Origin: Lentzea alba
GTDB taxonomy: Bacteria > Actinomycetota > Actinomycetes > Mycobacteriales > Pseudonocardiaceae
Reading direction: 5' to 3'
Assembly: GCF_011067745.1 (NCBI RefSeq)
Contig: NZ_JAAMPJ010000005.1
Span: 62,001 to 126,000 of the forward strand
DNA length: 64,000 nucleotides
The position numbers were made by a program, and so were the translations under genes. Shown piece by piece: positions 20,302 to 30,084 of this stretch (positions are counted from its first letter, which is position 1; each line of letters starts with the position of its first letter). The notes under the pieces were generated by a model. It had not been told where the DNA came from. It did no database searches and saw nothing but the letters and a program-made list of their open reading frames with translations.

Positions 20302-21602
20302 TGTCGCACCGCCACTCGCCCCCAGTGCAGCCACTTGACTTTCCCCTCTCCATCACGTCCACAAAGGACGACAACCTCGTGACTGCCGTTCTCCGGCTCG
20401 ACCGCGATCAACGCGTCGTCGCGGAATCCGGTGTACTCCTCGACCACGACCGGCGCGTCCGCGACGTCCCTGAGCACGCCCCGCACGCTCACCCGCCCGT
20501 GCTCGCTCGCGGTGACGTGAAGGTCGGCCCGCCGAGTGCGGTAGACGCCGGTCACCTTGTCGAGGTCGATCGGAACAGGAACGTCAGGCGGCTTCGGCGG
20601 CTCGCGCAAGGTGAGGTTCGCCAAGTCTCCCAACACCTTCCCGTGCACCGCCCGCACGACCGGCAGGGCCGCTCCGCCGTTGGTGAGGACCGCGACCGCG
20701 AGGCCGGCCTCCGGGATCACCCGCAGGTAGGCCCGAAAGCCGGGTGTCTGGCCGGCGTGCCCCAGCCCGCTGAGGCCGTTGTCGTAGTCGTGCAGGATCC
20801 AGCCGAGGCCTTGCCCGCCACCGAAGCCGAAGTCCGGTGTCACGACCTGGATTTCCCGCATCGCGTCGAACTCGGTGGTGCCCAGGTGCATCCGCACGAA
20901 CGCGAGCAGGCTTCGCGCGCTCATGGCGAGCACGGAGCCGGCCGGTGAGTCTCCCTCGGGCGTCTTCTCCTCGACGAGCTTCATCCCGTCGTGTCCCGAC
21001 GCGCACAGTCGGCCCGCGTACTCGGCGTGGCGCGTGGCGGCGTCGATGCCGAGCCGGTCGATCAGACGTTCGCGCAGCACAGTGTTGAAAGGCTTGCCGC
21101 GCAAGACTTCCACGATCCGGCCGAGCACCACGTACCCGCTGTTGCAGTACACGTACAGCTCACCGGGCGGAGACGTCTGCTCCGTGTCGGCCATGCGCTC
21201 CAGGTACTTCACCAGGATGTCGTCGCCGTTGCCGGTGTCGTAGAAGAGATCGCCCTCGAACCCCGCTGTGTGGCACAGGAGCTGGCGTGTCGTGATGACG
21301 CTGGCGGCCTGGTCGTCGGCCAGCCTGAACTCCGGCAGGACCTCCCGCACGGGACGGTCGAGGTCCAACAGGCCCTCGTTCACCAACTCCTGGACCAGCG
21401 TGGCCGTCCAGACCTTGGTGATCGACCCGATCTGGAAGATCGCGTCTCCGGTCACCGGTTCGTGGGTGACGTTGTTCAGCACGCCTGCTGCTGCGTCGAC
21501 GATCTCGCCGTCGTGCAGCACGGCTACCTGGGCGCCGACGACCCCGTGCTCGGCGATGAGTTCGGGCAGCCTGATGCGCAGCCATTCGGCTGTGTTGTTC
21601 AC
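20298..21602 (-). CDS. Serine hydrolase, class C beta-lactamase/PBP-like (paralogue 2)
   Basis: The 434-residue protein repeats the architecture of its downstream neighbour: SITK (Ser60, Lys63), a YCN motif after GELYVYCNSGY, GHAGQTPG, and a C-terminal beta domain. No export signal is seen. The GTG at 21602 follows a GGGGGG run. It lies 22 bases after the RBBP9-like hydrolase gene, giving a three-gene hydrolase operon. Tandem duplication is the obvious origin; the two copies differ most in the C-terminal domain, which suggests different substrates. Confidence 0.82.
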   Translation of the reverse strand: MNNTAEWLRIRLPELIAEHGVVGAQVAVLHDGEIVDAAAGVLNNVTHEPVTGDAIFQIGSITKVWTATLVQELVNEGLLDLDRPVREVLPEFRLADDQAASVITTRQLLCHTAGFEGDLFYDTGNGDDILVKYLERMADTEQTSPPGELYVYCNSGYVVLGRIVEVLRGKPFNTVLRERLIDRLGIDAATRHAEYAGRLCASGHDGMKLVEEKTPEGDSPAGSVLAMSARSLLAFVRMHLGTTEFDAMREIQVVTPDFGFGGGQGLGWILHDYDNGLSGLGHAGQTPGFRAYLRVIPEAGLAVAVLTNGGAALPVVRAVHGKVLGDLANLTLREPPKPPDVPVPIDLDKVTGVYRTRRADLHVTASEHGRVSVRGVLRDVADAPVVVEEYTGFRDDALIAVEPENGSHEVVVLCGRDGEGKVKWLHWGRVAVRQ

Positions 21603-21624
21603 GTTCCCCCCAGAAAGTGACGGT

Positions 21625-22203
21625 CTAGCGCGGTGAGAGCGGCACCGTCTTCGACCGCACCCACTTGAGCACCGCTGGCCACTCCCCGTAGCCCGCGTCG
21701 ATGTTGATGTGTCCGGCGTCGGGAAGCACGTCGATTTCGATCCGCAACGCCTCGGCCAGCTGCTTGGCCGCCGGCATCGAGCAGTACGGGTCGCCGTCGC
21801 CCACGACCAGGCGCGTCTCGGTGGCGGCGCGGCGCAGTCCTGCCGGGTCGAGCGGGGCCGGGAAGAACGACTTGATGGCCGGTTCCGCGTAGTCCGGTGC
21901 GGGCGGGGCGACCAGCAGCACGCGGTCGACGTGACCGATGCCCTCGCGGGCGGCGTGGTGCAGCCAGAGGTAGCAGCCGAGCGAGTGCGCGACGACGACC
22001 CGTTCGCGGTCGGTGGGTGCGGCTTCGAGGTGGGTGTCGAGCTCACGCAGCCAGGTGTCGCGGTCGGGCTGGTCGGGGTCGCTGAAGTGCGGCATGTCGG
22101 CGAGGCCGCCGTGCTCGGACACCGTCTGGGCCAGCCAGCGCTGCCAGTGGCCGGGACCGGAACCGGTGTAGCCGTGGATCAGGAGCACGTGAGGCAGCGA
22201 CAT
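21625..22203 (-). CDS. RBBP9/YdeN-family alpha/beta hydrolase
   Basis: This small serine hydrolase has 192 residues. The N-terminal LLIHGYTGSGPGHWQRWL, the nucleophile VAHSLGCYL and the late DAGHINIDAGYGEWP (catalytic His) define the RBBP9/YdeN group. Members are cytoplasmic hydrolases of mostly unknown substrate. It is the first gene of the operon with the two beta-lactamase-like proteins. A strong terminator (22227-22252) separates it from clpX upstream. Confidence 0.85.
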   Translation of the reverse strand: MSLPHVLLIHGYTGSGPGHWQRWLAQTVSEHGGLADMPHFSDPDQPDRDTWLRELDTHLEAAPTDRERVVVAHSLGCYLWLHHAAREGIGHVDRVLLVAPPAPDYAEPAIKSFFPAPLDPAGLRRAATETRLVVGDGDPYCSMPAAKQLAEALRIEIDVLPDAGHINIDAGYGEWPAVLKWVRSKTVPLSPR

Positions 22204-22226
22204 ACCTCCACCTTAGAACGCAGAGA

Positions 22227-22252
22227 GGGCGCCGGTGTGATCACCGGCGCCC
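22227..22252 (-). terminator. Terminator after clpX
   Basis: A perfect 11-bp stem (GGGCGCCGGTG / CACCGGCGCCC) with a 4-base loop lies 17 bases after the clpX stop. On the minus strand the tail is CTCTCT rather than a pure T-run. Confidence 0.75.
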
Positions 22253-22268
22253 TTGTCTGAAGATCGAA

Positions 22269-23549
22269 CTACGCGGACTTCTCCCGCCGCTCCCGGCGCG
22301 AGGGCTGCCGGGCCACGATCGTCGGGTTCACGTTCTCCTTCACCGTCTGCTCGGTGATGACGACCTTGGCGACGTCCGTGCGGCTCGGGATGTCGTACAT
22401 CACCGGGAGCAGGACCTCTTCCATGATCGCGCGCAGACCACGAGCACCGGTACCGCGCAGGATCGCCTGGTCGGCGACCGCTTCGAGCGCGGTCTTGGTG
22501 AACTCGAGCTCGACGCCGTCCATCTCGAAGAGCTTCTGGTACTGCTTGACCAGCGCGTTCTTCGGCTCGGTGAGGATCATCACCAGTGACGGCTTGTCGA
22601 GGTTCGTGACGGAGGCGACCATCGGCAGACGCCCGATGAACTCGGGGATCAGACCGAACTTGATCAGGTCCTCCGGCATGGAGTCGGCGAAGTAGTCCGC
22701 CGCGTCCACCTCGGCCTTGGAGCGCACCTCGGCACCGAAGCCGAGGCCTCGCTTGCCGACGCGGTCCTGGATGATCTTCTCCAGCCCCGCGAACGCGCCC
22801 GCCACGATGAACAGCACGTTCGTCGTGTCGATCTGGATGAACTCCTGGTGCGGGTGCTTGCGGCCGCCCTGCGGGGGCACCGAGGCGGTGGTGCCTTCCA
22901 GGATCTTGAGCAGTGCCTGCTGAACACCCTCGCCGGACACATCGCGCGTGATCGACGGATTTTCACTCTTTCGAGCGATCTTGTCGACCTCGTCGATGTA
23001 GATGATGCCCGTCTCGGCGCGCTTCACGTCGTAGTCGGCGGCCTGGATGAGCTTCAGGAGGATGTTCTCGACGTCCTCACCGACGTACCCGGCCTCCGTC
23101 AGTGCCGTCGCGTCGGCGATGGCGAACGGCACGTTCAGCATCTTCGCGAGCGTCTGCGCGAGGTAGGTCTTGCCGCAGCCCGTCGGGCCGAGCATCAGGA
23201 TGTTCGACTTCGCCAGCTCGACGCCGTCGTCACGACCCTCGCGCCCGCGGTCGCCCGCCTGGATGCGCTTGTAGTGGTTGTAGACGGCGACGGAGAGGGT
23301 GCGCTTGGCATCACTCTGGCCGATGACGTACTGGTCGAGGAACTCGTGGATCTCGGCGGGCTTCGGCAGCTCGTCGAGCTTCACGTCGCCGGCTTCGGCC
23401 AGCTCCTCCTCGATGATCTCGTTGCAGAGATCGATGCACTCATCGCAGATGTAGACGCCGGGGCCGGCGATGAGTTTCTTCACCTGCTTTTGGCTCTTTC
23501 CGCAGAAAGAGCACTTCAGCAAGTCGCCGCCGTCACCGATACGCGCCAT
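22269..23549 (-). CDS. clpX: ATP-dependent Clp protease ATP-binding subunit ClpX
   Basis: ClpX unfolds substrates and feeds them to ClpP. The 426-residue product shows the N-terminal zinc-binding domain (CSFC at 13-16, then CDECIDLC), Walker A GPTGCGKT, Walker [11 protein letters not shown], the sensor/arginine finger region, the IGF-type loop region for ClpP docking and a C-terminal Arg/Glu-rich tail. The ATG at 23549 begins directly before the zinc domain. It lies 326 bases downstream of clpP2 with strong hairpins between, so it likely has its own promoter. Confidence 0.97.
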   Translation of the reverse strand: MARIGDGGDLLKCSFCGKSQKQVKKLIAGPGVYICDECIDLCNEIIEEELAEAGDVKLDELPKPAEIHEFLDQYVIGQSDAKRTLSVAVYNHYKRIQAGDRGREGRDDGVELAKSNILMLGPTGCGKTYLAQTLAKMLNVPFAIADATALTEAGYVGEDVENILLKLIQAADYDVKRAETGIIYIDEVDKIARKSENPSITRDVSGEGVQQALLKILEGTTASVPPQGGRKHPHQEFIQIDTTNVLFIVAGAFAGLEKIIQDRVGKRGLGFGAEVRSKAEVDAADYFADSMPEDLIKFGLIPEFIGRLPMVASVTNLDKPSLVMILTEPKNALVKQYQKLFEMDGVELEFTKTALEAVADQAILRGTGARGLRAIMEEVLLPVMYDIPSRTDVAKVVITEQTVKENVNPTIVARQPSRRERREKSA

Positions 23550-23875
23550 GACCGCTGACCTATGTCCCCTCCGGCGCACACCTGCTGTAGTGCGCCTGCT
23601 GACTTGCTGTGGCAGTCCCACTGGCTGTGGGTGCTGAGCCCGTTCTCCTGACGGTACCTGGCCGACCCCGTTTCAGGGGAGGACCAGCGTCCTCCGACGC
23701 GCCGATCAGGCCGGTTAACCGGTCACATCGGCGTGTCGGGTGGGCGCGCGGTGCCCGGTGGCTGGGGTTTCCCAGCCACCGGGACGGGACCCGGGATCTG
23801 GGGTGTCCCCCAGACGACACCGGGCGGCGGAGAGGTGAGCGCTCTTCGCGAGCACACTCCGCCCCGCCGACCGCG
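23550..23875 (-). other. clpP2-clpX spacer with hairpins
   Basis: This 326-base spacer carries no convincing gene. It holds the very stable hairpin at 23754-23783, a second stem (CTGGGG-TGT-CCCCCAG, about 23798-23813) and a 12-base palindrome CCGGTTAACCGG at 23711-23722. The AT-leaning centre of that palindrome suits a protein binding site upstream of clpX. Confidence 0.5.
23754..23783 (-). terminator. Perfect 13-bp hairpin between clpP2 and clpX
   Basis: CCCGGTGGCTGGG pairs with CCCAGCCACCGGG around a GTTT loop. It lies about 90 bases downstream of the clpP2 stop. Without a T-run it may be a terminator or attenuator that lowers read-through into clpX. Confidence 0.6.
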
Positions 23876-24505
23876 TCAGGACTTGGCGGAAAGCTTCCGG
23901 TAGGGCAGCACCGTGTCGACGATGCCGTATTCCTTGGCCTCGTCGGCCGTGAGGATCCGGTCGCGCTCGATGCTCTCGCGGACCTCCTCTGCCGTCCGGT
24001 TGGTGTGCCGCGCGAGGGTGGACTCCATCAGGCGGCGCACGCGCTGGATCTCGTTCGACTGGATCTCCAGGTCGGACACCTGACCGTACGCGCCCTCCAT
24101 CGAAGGCTGGTGGATCAGGATTCGCGCGTTCGGCAACGCGTGGCGCTTGCCGGGCGTGCCGGCCGCCAGCAGCACGGCCGCGGCGGAGGCCGCCTGGCCG
24201 AGGCAGTACGTCTGGATGTCCGGGCGGACGAACTGCATGGTGTCGTAGATGGCCATCAACGAGGTGAACGAGCCACCCGGCGAGTTGATGTACATCAGGA
24301 TGTCGCGGTCCGGGTCCTCCGACTCGAGGACCAGCAGCTGCGCCATGACGTCGTTGGCCGAAGCGTCGTCAACCTGCACGCCGAGGAAGATGATGCGCTC
24401 CTCGAACAGCTTGTTGTACGGGTTCGACTCCTTCATGCCATAGCTCGTGCGCTCGACGAACGACGGCAGCACGTACCGCGACTGAGGCATGTGGAACTGG
24501 CTCAC
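23876..24505 (-). CDS. clpP2: ATP-dependent Clp protease proteolytic subunit ClpP2
   Basis: This is the second of two ClpP paralogues that in Actinobacteria assemble into a mixed ClpP1P2 tetradecamer. The catalytic triad is visible: Ser107 in GQAASAAA, His132 in LIHQPS and Asp182 in ERDRI. The 209-residue length and start ([16 protein letters not shown]) match actinobacterial ClpP2. It lies 20 bases after clpP1 and is probably translated from the same mRNA. Confidence 0.96.
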   Translation of the reverse strand: MSQFHMPQSRYVLPSFVERTSYGMKESNPYNKLFEERIIFLGVQVDDASANDVMAQLLVLESEDPDRDILMYINSPGGSFTSLMAIYDTMQFVRPDIQTYCLGQAASAAAVLLAAGTPGKRHALPNARILIHQPSMEGAYGQVSDLEIQSNEIQRVRRLMESTLARHTNRTAEEVRESIERDRILTADEAKEYGIVDTVLPYRKLSAKS

Positions 24506-24525
24506 TTGAGGTCTCCTAGCTGACG

Positions 24526-25143
24526 TCAGTTGTTCGAGTCGCCGACGGGCTGGGCCCTGGTGACGACCTTGTCGACGAAGCCGTACTCCAGCGCTTCCTG
24601 CGCCGTGAACCAGCGGTCGCGGTCGGAGTCGCGGGTGATGGTCTCGAGCGTCTGGCCGGTGTGCTCGGCAATCAGCTCGGCCATCTCGCGCTTGGTGCGC
24701 GTCAGCATGTCCGCCTGGATCGCGATGTCCGCGGCCGTACCGCCGACACCGGCCGACGGCTGGTGCATGAGGATCCGGGCGTGCGGGAGCGCGTGGCGCT
24801 TGCCAGGGGTGCCCGCGGAGAGGAGGAACTGCCCCATCGAGGCCGCGAGGCCCATCGCGTACGTGGCCACGTCCGGCTCGATGAGCTGCATCGTGTCGAA
24901 GATGGCCATGCCCGCCGTGACGGAGCCACCAGGCGAGTTGATGTAGAGGGTGATGTCCTTCTCGGGGTCCTCAGCGGCGAGGAGCAGCAGCTGAGCGGTG
25001 ATCTGGTTGGCGATGCCCTCTTCGACCTGCGATCCCAGGACGATGATCCGCTCGCGGAGCAGCCGCTCGTACACCGAGTCGTTGAGGTTCATCCCGGCGG
25101 TGGCCGACCGCATCTCGGGGGTCGGGAAGGAGTGCTGCGTCAC
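24526..25143 (-). CDS. clpP1: ATP-dependent Clp protease proteolytic subunit ClpP1
   Basis: The first ClpP paralogue of the actinobacterial pair. The triad is Ser102 in GLAASMGQ, His127 in LMHQPS and an Asp in SDRDRW. With the GTG at 25143 it has 205 residues. An internal ATG at 25113 (MRSATAG) matches the N-terminus of mycobacterial ClpP1 and may be the true start. In Actinobacteria the N-terminal segment is processed. It lies between tig and clpP2, the conserved order. Confidence 0.95.
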   Translation of the reverse strand: MTQHSFPTPEMRSATAGMNLNDSVYERLLRERIIVLGSQVEEGIANQITAQLLLLAAEDPEKDITLYINSPGGSVTAGMAIFDTMQLIEPDVATYAMGLAASMGQFLLSAGTPGKRHALPHARILMHQPSAGVGGTAADIAIQADMLTRTKREMAELIAEHTGQTLETITRDSDRDRWFTAQEALEYGFVDKVVTRAQPVGDSNN

Positions 25144-25258
25144 GTCTGCCTGCCTAACTCCAGGTGGAACGAATCTGGATGCGAAAACTCTCTGCATTCG
25201 ACCTTAACGAAGGCGGGCGGCGTCAGATGCCCGACACCGCCCGCGTTCGCTCTAGGCG

Positions 25259-26605
25259 TTACTCCTGGCCGTCCTCATCGGACTTGGTCTCGCCGAAGAG
25301 CTCGTCGAGGTCCAGCTTCTGACCGGCCGTGTCGCTGACCGTGGCCTGGCGCACAACGCTCGCAAGCGCCTTGCCCCGGCGGACGTCGGCGAAGATCGCG
25401 CCGAGCTGGCCGGACTGCTGCGCGCGCTTGACGTACTCGTCGGGCGAGATGCCGAAGCGCTGGGCCTGGTAGATGATCCGCTCGGTCAGCTCGCCGTCGG
25501 ACACCGTGACCTGCTCGGCGTCGGCGATCGAGTCGAGCACCAGCTGCGTCTTGACGGCCTGCTCGGCGGCCTTGCGCAGCTCGGCGTCGAACTCCTCCTC
25601 CGTCTGGCCCTGCTCCTCGAGCCACGCGGCGAACTTCGCGTCGTCGTGGTCGAAGGCGTGCACGGCGTCGTGCTTCCGCGCGTCGATCTCGCCCTGGACG
25701 ATGCCCTCGGGCAGCGGGACCTCGGTGGTCTCCAGCAGCGCCTCGAGGACCTTGTCGCGCGCCTGGACGCCCTGCTGCATCTTCTTGACGCGGCTCAGGC
25801 GGGTCTTCAGGTCGTCCTTGAGCTCGTCGAGCGTGTCGAACTCGCTGGCGAGCTGCGCGAACTCGTCGTCCAGCTCGGGCAGCTGACGCTCCTTGACGGA
25901 GTTCAGCACGACGGAGACCTCGGCCTCGCGGCCGGAGTGCTCACCCGCGACGAGCGTGGTGGTGAAGGTCTTGGTCTCACCCTCGGCGGCGCCGACGAGC
26001 GCGTCGTCGATGCCCTCGACGAGCTGGCCGGAGCCGATCTCGTAGGACAGGCCGGCGGTGCGGGCCTCCTCGACCTCTTCGCCGTCGACCGTCGCGGACA
26101 GGTCGACGCTGACGAAGTCGCCGGTCTCGGCCGGGCGGGAGACACCGGTCAGGGTGCCGAAGCGGGCGCGGAGCTCGTCGAGCTGGGTGGTCACGTCCTC
26201 TTCGGCGACCTCCTGCTCGTCGACGGTCACGGCCAGCTCGCCGAACGCGGGCACGGTGATCTCGGGACGAACGTCGACCTCGGCGGTGAACTCGAGCGTC
26301 TCGCCGTCTTCGATCTTCGTGACCTCGAAGTCGGGGCGGCCGAGCGTGCGCACCTCACCCGCGTTGACCGCCTCCAGGTACTTGGCCGGGATGGCCTCCT
26401 GGATGACCTCGTCCAGGACCGGAGCGCGGCCGATGCGGCTCTCCAGCACCTTGGCGGGGGCCTTGCCCGGTCGGAAACCGGGGATGCGGACCTGCTTCGC
26501 GAGCTTCCGGTACGCCTGGTCGAAGTTCGACTTGAGCTCGTCGAACGGCACCTCGACGTTGATCCGGACCCTCGTCGGGCTCAGGTGCTCGACGGTGCTC
26601 TTCAA
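25259..26605 (-). CDS. tig: Trigger factor
   Basis: This ribosome-associated chaperone and prolyl isomerase has 448 residues. The ribosome-docking signature GFRPGKAP (about residues 43-50) lies in the N-terminal domain. An FKBP-type domain (about 150-240, [10 protein letters not shown] and [15 protein letters not shown]) and a long helical C-terminal domain with an acidic tail follow. The ATG at 26605 gives the standard start [13 protein letters not shown]. It heads the tig-clpP1-clpP2 group, linking chaperone and protease functions. Confidence 0.97.
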   Translation of the reverse strand: MKSTVEHLSPTRVRINVEVPFDELKSNFDQAYRKLAKQVRIPGFRPGKAPAKVLESRIGRAPVLDEVIQEAIPAKYLEAVNAGEVRTLGRPDFEVTKIEDGETLEFTAEVDVRPEITVPAFGELAVTVDEQEVAEEDVTTQLDELRARFGTLTGVSRPAETGDFVSVDLSATVDGEEVEEARTAGLSYEIGSGQLVEGIDDALVGAAEGETKTFTTTLVAGEHSGREAEVSVVLNSVKERQLPELDDEFAQLASEFDTLDELKDDLKTRLSRVKKMQQGVQARDKVLEALLETTEVPLPEGIVQGEIDARKHDAVHAFDHDDAKFAAWLEEQGQTEEEFDAELRKAAEQAVKTQLVLDSIADAEQVTVSDGELTERIIYQAQRFGISPDEYVKRAQQSGQLGAIFADVRRGKALASVVRQATVSDTAGQKLDLDELFGETKSDEDGQE

Positions 26606-26816
26606 CGTGGACTCCTCGTAACGAACAAGAACGTGCAGACAGCCGGTACCGCCTTAGCTGGCGCCCGGATTCCCAGCGAGTCTAGGCGAGACCCGCTCTG
26701 TGACCGCCGCCACCCCGCTTTGACCCCGTGACAACCCCGCCTGGGAGCCGCTAGCGTCTGCGCCGCGGGCGATCTGTCCGCCTTGGGGGCTTCAACGTGA
26801 TCCTGGGGGAACACGC

Positions 26817-27530
26817 ATGTCCAAAACTTCCGCGCGCCTGCTCGCAGCCGGCGCCGCCCTGCTCAGCCTGACCGCCGCACCGGCGGCCAACGCGGCCGAA
26901 CAGCCCGAATCCACAGTGGCCGCGTACATCTTCAGCAACGGCACGACGACCCACGGCATCTACACCGAACAGGGCGACCTCACCGCGCCGTACATCGCCT
27001 CCGGCTACACCGCGGTCCACCCCGGCTGGGACGTCCGCCTGTCCGACGAGACCTACGGCGCGGGCCTGCCCAGGCAGGACTTCCGCGCCAGCGCCTCCGC
27101 CACGTCCACCTCCGCGAGCGCGGGCACCAGCGGCTTCATCTCCCTGGTCGACGGCGACTCCCGCGACGTGCCGTTCGCAGTGCTCAAGCTCGGCAACCGC
27201 GGCGTGTCCTGCACGGTCGACGGCCCGCTGTTCACCGGCGGCAGCGGCAGCCCCCGCCTGTGGCTGCGCCAGCACGCGGGCGAGCTCTACGAGGTGACCA
27301 GCCTGGAGGGCACGACCAGCGCCGTGGTCGCCGACGAGGCGACCGGCACCCGCACCCCTACCACCGTGAAGGTCAACTCCATCACGACCACCGCCCTGGC
27401 CGCCGCGTACCCGCAGTTCGCCAAGTACGACGGCCGCGCGAAGTCCGGCGCCAGCGGCTACGAACTGGAGATCACCCAGAAGGGCAAGACCTTCCGCGTC
27501 CTGGCAGGCACCTCCGCCGCCTCCTGCTAG
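26817..27530 (+). CDS. Secreted protein of unknown function
   Basis: The 237-residue product has a clear Sec signal (about residues 1-27, ending ANAAEQ). The mature protein is Thr/Ser/Gly-rich and probably mostly beta. It carries Cys at GVSCTVDG and at the C-terminus (SAASC), which could form one disulfide. I do not recognise a domain. It stands alone, divergent from tig, and is closed by a very strong intrinsic terminator at 27546. Confidence 0.65.
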   Translation: MSKTSARLLAAGAALLSLTAAPAANAAEQPESTVAAYIFSNGTTTHGIYTEQGDLTAPYIASGYTAVHPGWDVRLSDETYGAGLPRQDFRASASATSTSASAGTSGFISLVDGDSRDVPFAVLKLGNRGVSCTVDGPLFTGGSGSPRLWLRQHAGELYEVTSLEGTTSAVVADEATGTRTPTTVKVNSITTTALAAAYPQFAKYDGRAKSGASGYELEITQKGKTFRVLAGTSAASC

Positions 27531-27545
27531 TCCCGCACCGCTCCC

Positions 27546-27582
27546 AGCGCCGCCGCCCACTTCAGGGCGGCGGCGCTTTTTT
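27546..27582 (+). terminator. Strong intrinsic terminator
   Basis: A 13-bp perfect stem (AGCGCCGCCGCCC / GGGCGGCGGCGCT) with a 6-base loop is followed by a run of T, 16 bases after the secreted-protein stop. It is the clearest Rho-independent terminator in the window. Confidence 0.95.
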
Positions 27583-27824
27583 GTTCGCCTGGCGAACCAC
27601 CTAACAGAAAAGAGTCACCCAGCTACCGCCCGTCAAAGACCCTCGACCCAATTTCACTCTTTCGGCCGAAACAGCCTTTCGCGACCGATCAAGATGACTC
27701 CGTTAGCACTAATCGCGACCTCGCGACTGACAGGTAGCGTTACTTCTCCCGCACCATCCGTAACAGGACCACGGGAACGAACGAGAAAAAGTCGTCGCAC
27801 CGTTTTACCCCGAGGATCCGCCTG

Positions 27825-28724
27825 ATGGAGACACGCCAGCTTCTCGCGTTCACAACCGTGGTTCAGACAGGGAGCTTCACCAAGGCCGCTGCCACGCTCA
27901 ACTGCTCGCAGCCGACCATCACGACCCGCATCAAGGCACTCGAGGAGGGCCTCGGGGTCGTCCTTTTCCGGCGCCTCCCGCGAGGTATCCAGATGACGTC
28001 CGCGGGCGTGGAACTGCTCCCGTTCGCGCGAAACATCATCAACCTCACCGAAAAGGCCCGAAAAGCCATAACGATGAACGGTGAGCCCCACGGCAAACTG
28101 GTCATCGGCTCCGCACAGAGTTTGACCGACTACCGTCTGCTACCACTCATCGAATACATGTGCTGGCGCTACCCGTCCGTCCAACTCTCCCTGCACTCGC
28201 GCAACACCCTGAACAACCTCGCCTCAGTGCGCGACGGCCAACTCGACTGCGCCTTCTTCATCGGCGCGATAGAACCCCGCGAAGGCCTCGAAACAACAGT
28301 CCTCTGCCCCGAGCCCCTGGTCATGGTCGCAAGCGCGAACCACCCGCTGACCCAACGCCAGTCGCTCACCGAGGACGACCTGACCAGCAGCACCCTGATC
28401 AGAGCCGAGAACGGCGCCTCCTACCACGAACTGTTCGAACACTCCCTCGGCTACGACGACACCAGAGCCCCCATCCTGGAACTCGACTCAGTCGACGCCG
28501 CCAAACGCGCCGTAGCCTCCGGCCTGGGCATAGCCCTGATGCCTGAAGTCACCGTCTCCACCGAGCTCGCCGACGGCAGGTTGGTCCGCTTGCCCTGGTC
28601 CGCGTCCTTCCGCGTCTACACGCAGTTCGGCTGGCGCCAGGACAACTCGACGAACCCGGCGGTGACCGCTCTGGTCTCAGCCGCGGCCCAGGTGGTCAGC
28701 GACCAGGTCGCTTCCCTGACCTGA
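27825..28724 (+). CDS. LysR-family transcriptional regulator
   Basis: The 299-residue protein has the LysR N-terminal winged helix (ETRQLLAFTTVVQTGSFTKAAATLNCSQPTITTRIKALE, split here only for description) and a periplasmic-binding-like effector domain from about residue 90 (HGKLVIGSAQSLTDYRLLPL). The ATG at 27825 is at the expected place. No divergent partner lies upstream; the 242-bp AT-richer leader (27583-27824) separates it from the previous terminator. Its target is therefore unclear; it faces the LacI gene tail to tail. Confidence 0.88.
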   Translation: METRQLLAFTTVVQTGSFTKAAATLNCSQPTITTRIKALEEGLGVVLFRRLPRGIQMTSAGVELLPFARNIINLTEKARKAITMNGEPHGKLVIGSAQSLTDYRLLPLIEYMCWRYPSVQLSLHSRNTLNNLASVRDGQLDCAFFIGAIEPREGLETTVLCPEPLVMVASANHPLTQRQSLTEDDLTSSTLIRAENGASYHELFEHSLGYDDTRAPILELDSVDAAKRAVASGLGIALMPEVTVSTELADGRLVRLPWSASFRVYTQFGWRQDNSTNPAVTALVSAAAQVVSDQVASLT

Positions 28725-28811
28725 TCAAGCCCGATGCCGCAGGCGAGGCACCCCGAAGGCGGAGCCGAGGCGCTTGGCGACGGCGGAGCTGAGCTGCTCT
28801 TCGCTTTTCCC

Positions 28812-28845
28812 GTGCGGTCCGGGTGGGGTCCCGCCCGGACCGCAC
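28812..28845. terminator. Bidirectional hairpin between lysR- and lacI-type genes
   Basis: GTGCGGTCCGGG (28812-28823) and CCCGGACCGCAC (28834-28845) form a perfect 12-bp stem in the convergent spacer 28725-28983. No other gene is visible in that spacer. Confidence 0.65.
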
Positions 28846-28983
28846 CACCTACGGAACTGGCAGCCTCCCAACGGAACAGGCGTGCCATCAACCCGCCCGC
28901 GGCGCTGGCCCCCCTGATCAGATTGGCGGGGTCACTCGCGCCCCACCCGGAACGTGACCCGCCCGCTCGCCCCGCGCCCCCAC

Positions 28984-29970
28984 CTACCGCCCAGGCGCAA
29001 CCCCAGTACTCCCCCGAACCACCAACTCAGGCAAAACATCCTCAACGTCAGTAGGCGAAGCCCCCTCCACCACGGCCAACAAAGCCCGAGCCGCCCGAGC
29101 CCCAAACGCGAACGTGTCCCGAGACAACGCAGTCAACCGCCCGTGCTGACACAGAACCGAGTCGTCCCAAGCCACGATCGACAACTCGTCCGGCACCACA
29201 ACCCCAAGAGACAGAGCCACCTCAGCCCCAGCCACCGCCATAACATCGTTGTCATAAACGATCGCAGTAGGCGGCTCAACCGACCCCAACAACGAACGAG
29301 TAGCAGCCGCCCCAGCCTCAGCCGTGTAATCCCCAGAAACGATCACACCGTCCACAGCAGACTCAAAAGCCTGATCCCGCCGCACCGTGTGCAACAACGA
29401 CGACAACCCGGCAACCCGAGCAATCCGCCGATGCCCCAACGACTTCAGGTACTCCACCACAGAAGTCATGGCCGCGTAGTCATCGGCCCACACCGAGGCC
29501 AGCGACCCGTGGTGCCCCGCCCCACCCACCACGACGGCCGGCAGCCCGAGCGAAGACATCAACTCGACCCGCGGATCCGACACCAGCAGATCCACGAGGA
29601 ACACCCCGTCGACCCGGTGCTCGGCCCACCACCGCTGGTACAGAGCGATCTCGGCGTCACGAGAAGAAACCACCTGCAACAACAACGCGGATGACATCTC
29701 GGACTGCATCCCGGCGATCAACTGGAAGAAGAACGCCTCGTCCCCCAGAGCCCGAGGCGGCCTCACCAGCACCAGCCCCACGGCGTCAGCCGAGGCGGAA
29801 GACAACGCCCGAGCGGTGACCGACGGCCGATACCCCAGGGTCGACGCCACGTCGAGCACGCGAGCACGCGTCGACTCGGACACCCCGGCCCGCCCGTTCA
29901 GGGCGAGTGAGACAGCCCCCTTCGACACCCCGGCCGCGGCCGCGATGTCCTTGATGGTCGGCCTCTTCAC
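28984..29970 (-). CDS. LacI-family transcriptional regulator of the mannoside locus
   Basis: The 328-residue repressor opens with the LacI headpiece (TIKDIAAAAGVSKGAVSLALNG, seen at about residues 4-25) and hinge region, then a sugar-binding-like effector domain. The GTG at 29970 was chosen because it starts just before the headpiece. It diverges from a sugar ABC/glycosidase operon, and a perfect LacI-type palindrome (30041-30052) lies between them. It therefore most likely represses both and responds to a mannose-containing sugar. Codons in the C-terminal half end unusually often in T or G compared with neighbouring genes. Confidence 0.9.
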   Translation of the reverse strand: MKRPTIKDIAAAAGVSKGAVSLALNGRAGVSESTRARVLDVASTLGYRPSVTARALSSASADAVGLVLVRPPRALGDEAFFFQLIAGMQSEMSSALLLQVVSSRDAEIALYQRWWAEHRVDGVFLVDLLVSDPRVELMSSLGLPAVVVGGAGHHGSLASVWADDYAAMTSVVEYLKSLGHRRIARVAGLSSLLHTVRRDQAFESAVDGVIVSGDYTAEAGAAATRSLLGSVEPPTAIVYDNDVMAVAGAEVALSLGVVVPDELSIVAWDDSVLCQHGRLTALSRDTFAFGARAARALLAVVEGASPTDVEDVLPELVVRGSTGVAPGR

Positions 29971-30040
29971 CGCAACACCCTCCAGCCGGCCCTGCCCTGT
30001 CCGGAACAAGACAACAAGACGTCCGGAGGCTAGCCGGAGA

Positions 30041-30052
30041 TAAACCGGTTTA
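30041..30052. promoter_or_regulatory. LacI-type operator palindrome
   Basis: TAAACCGGTTTA is a perfect 12-base palindrome with the central CpG typical of LacI-family operators. It lies 71 bases before the regulator start and 33 before the binding-protein start. An outer CTAGC/GCTAG pair flanks it. Confidence 0.8.
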
Positions 30053-30084
30053 GCTAGGGTCCGCGACCAAGGAGGTGGGTGTCA

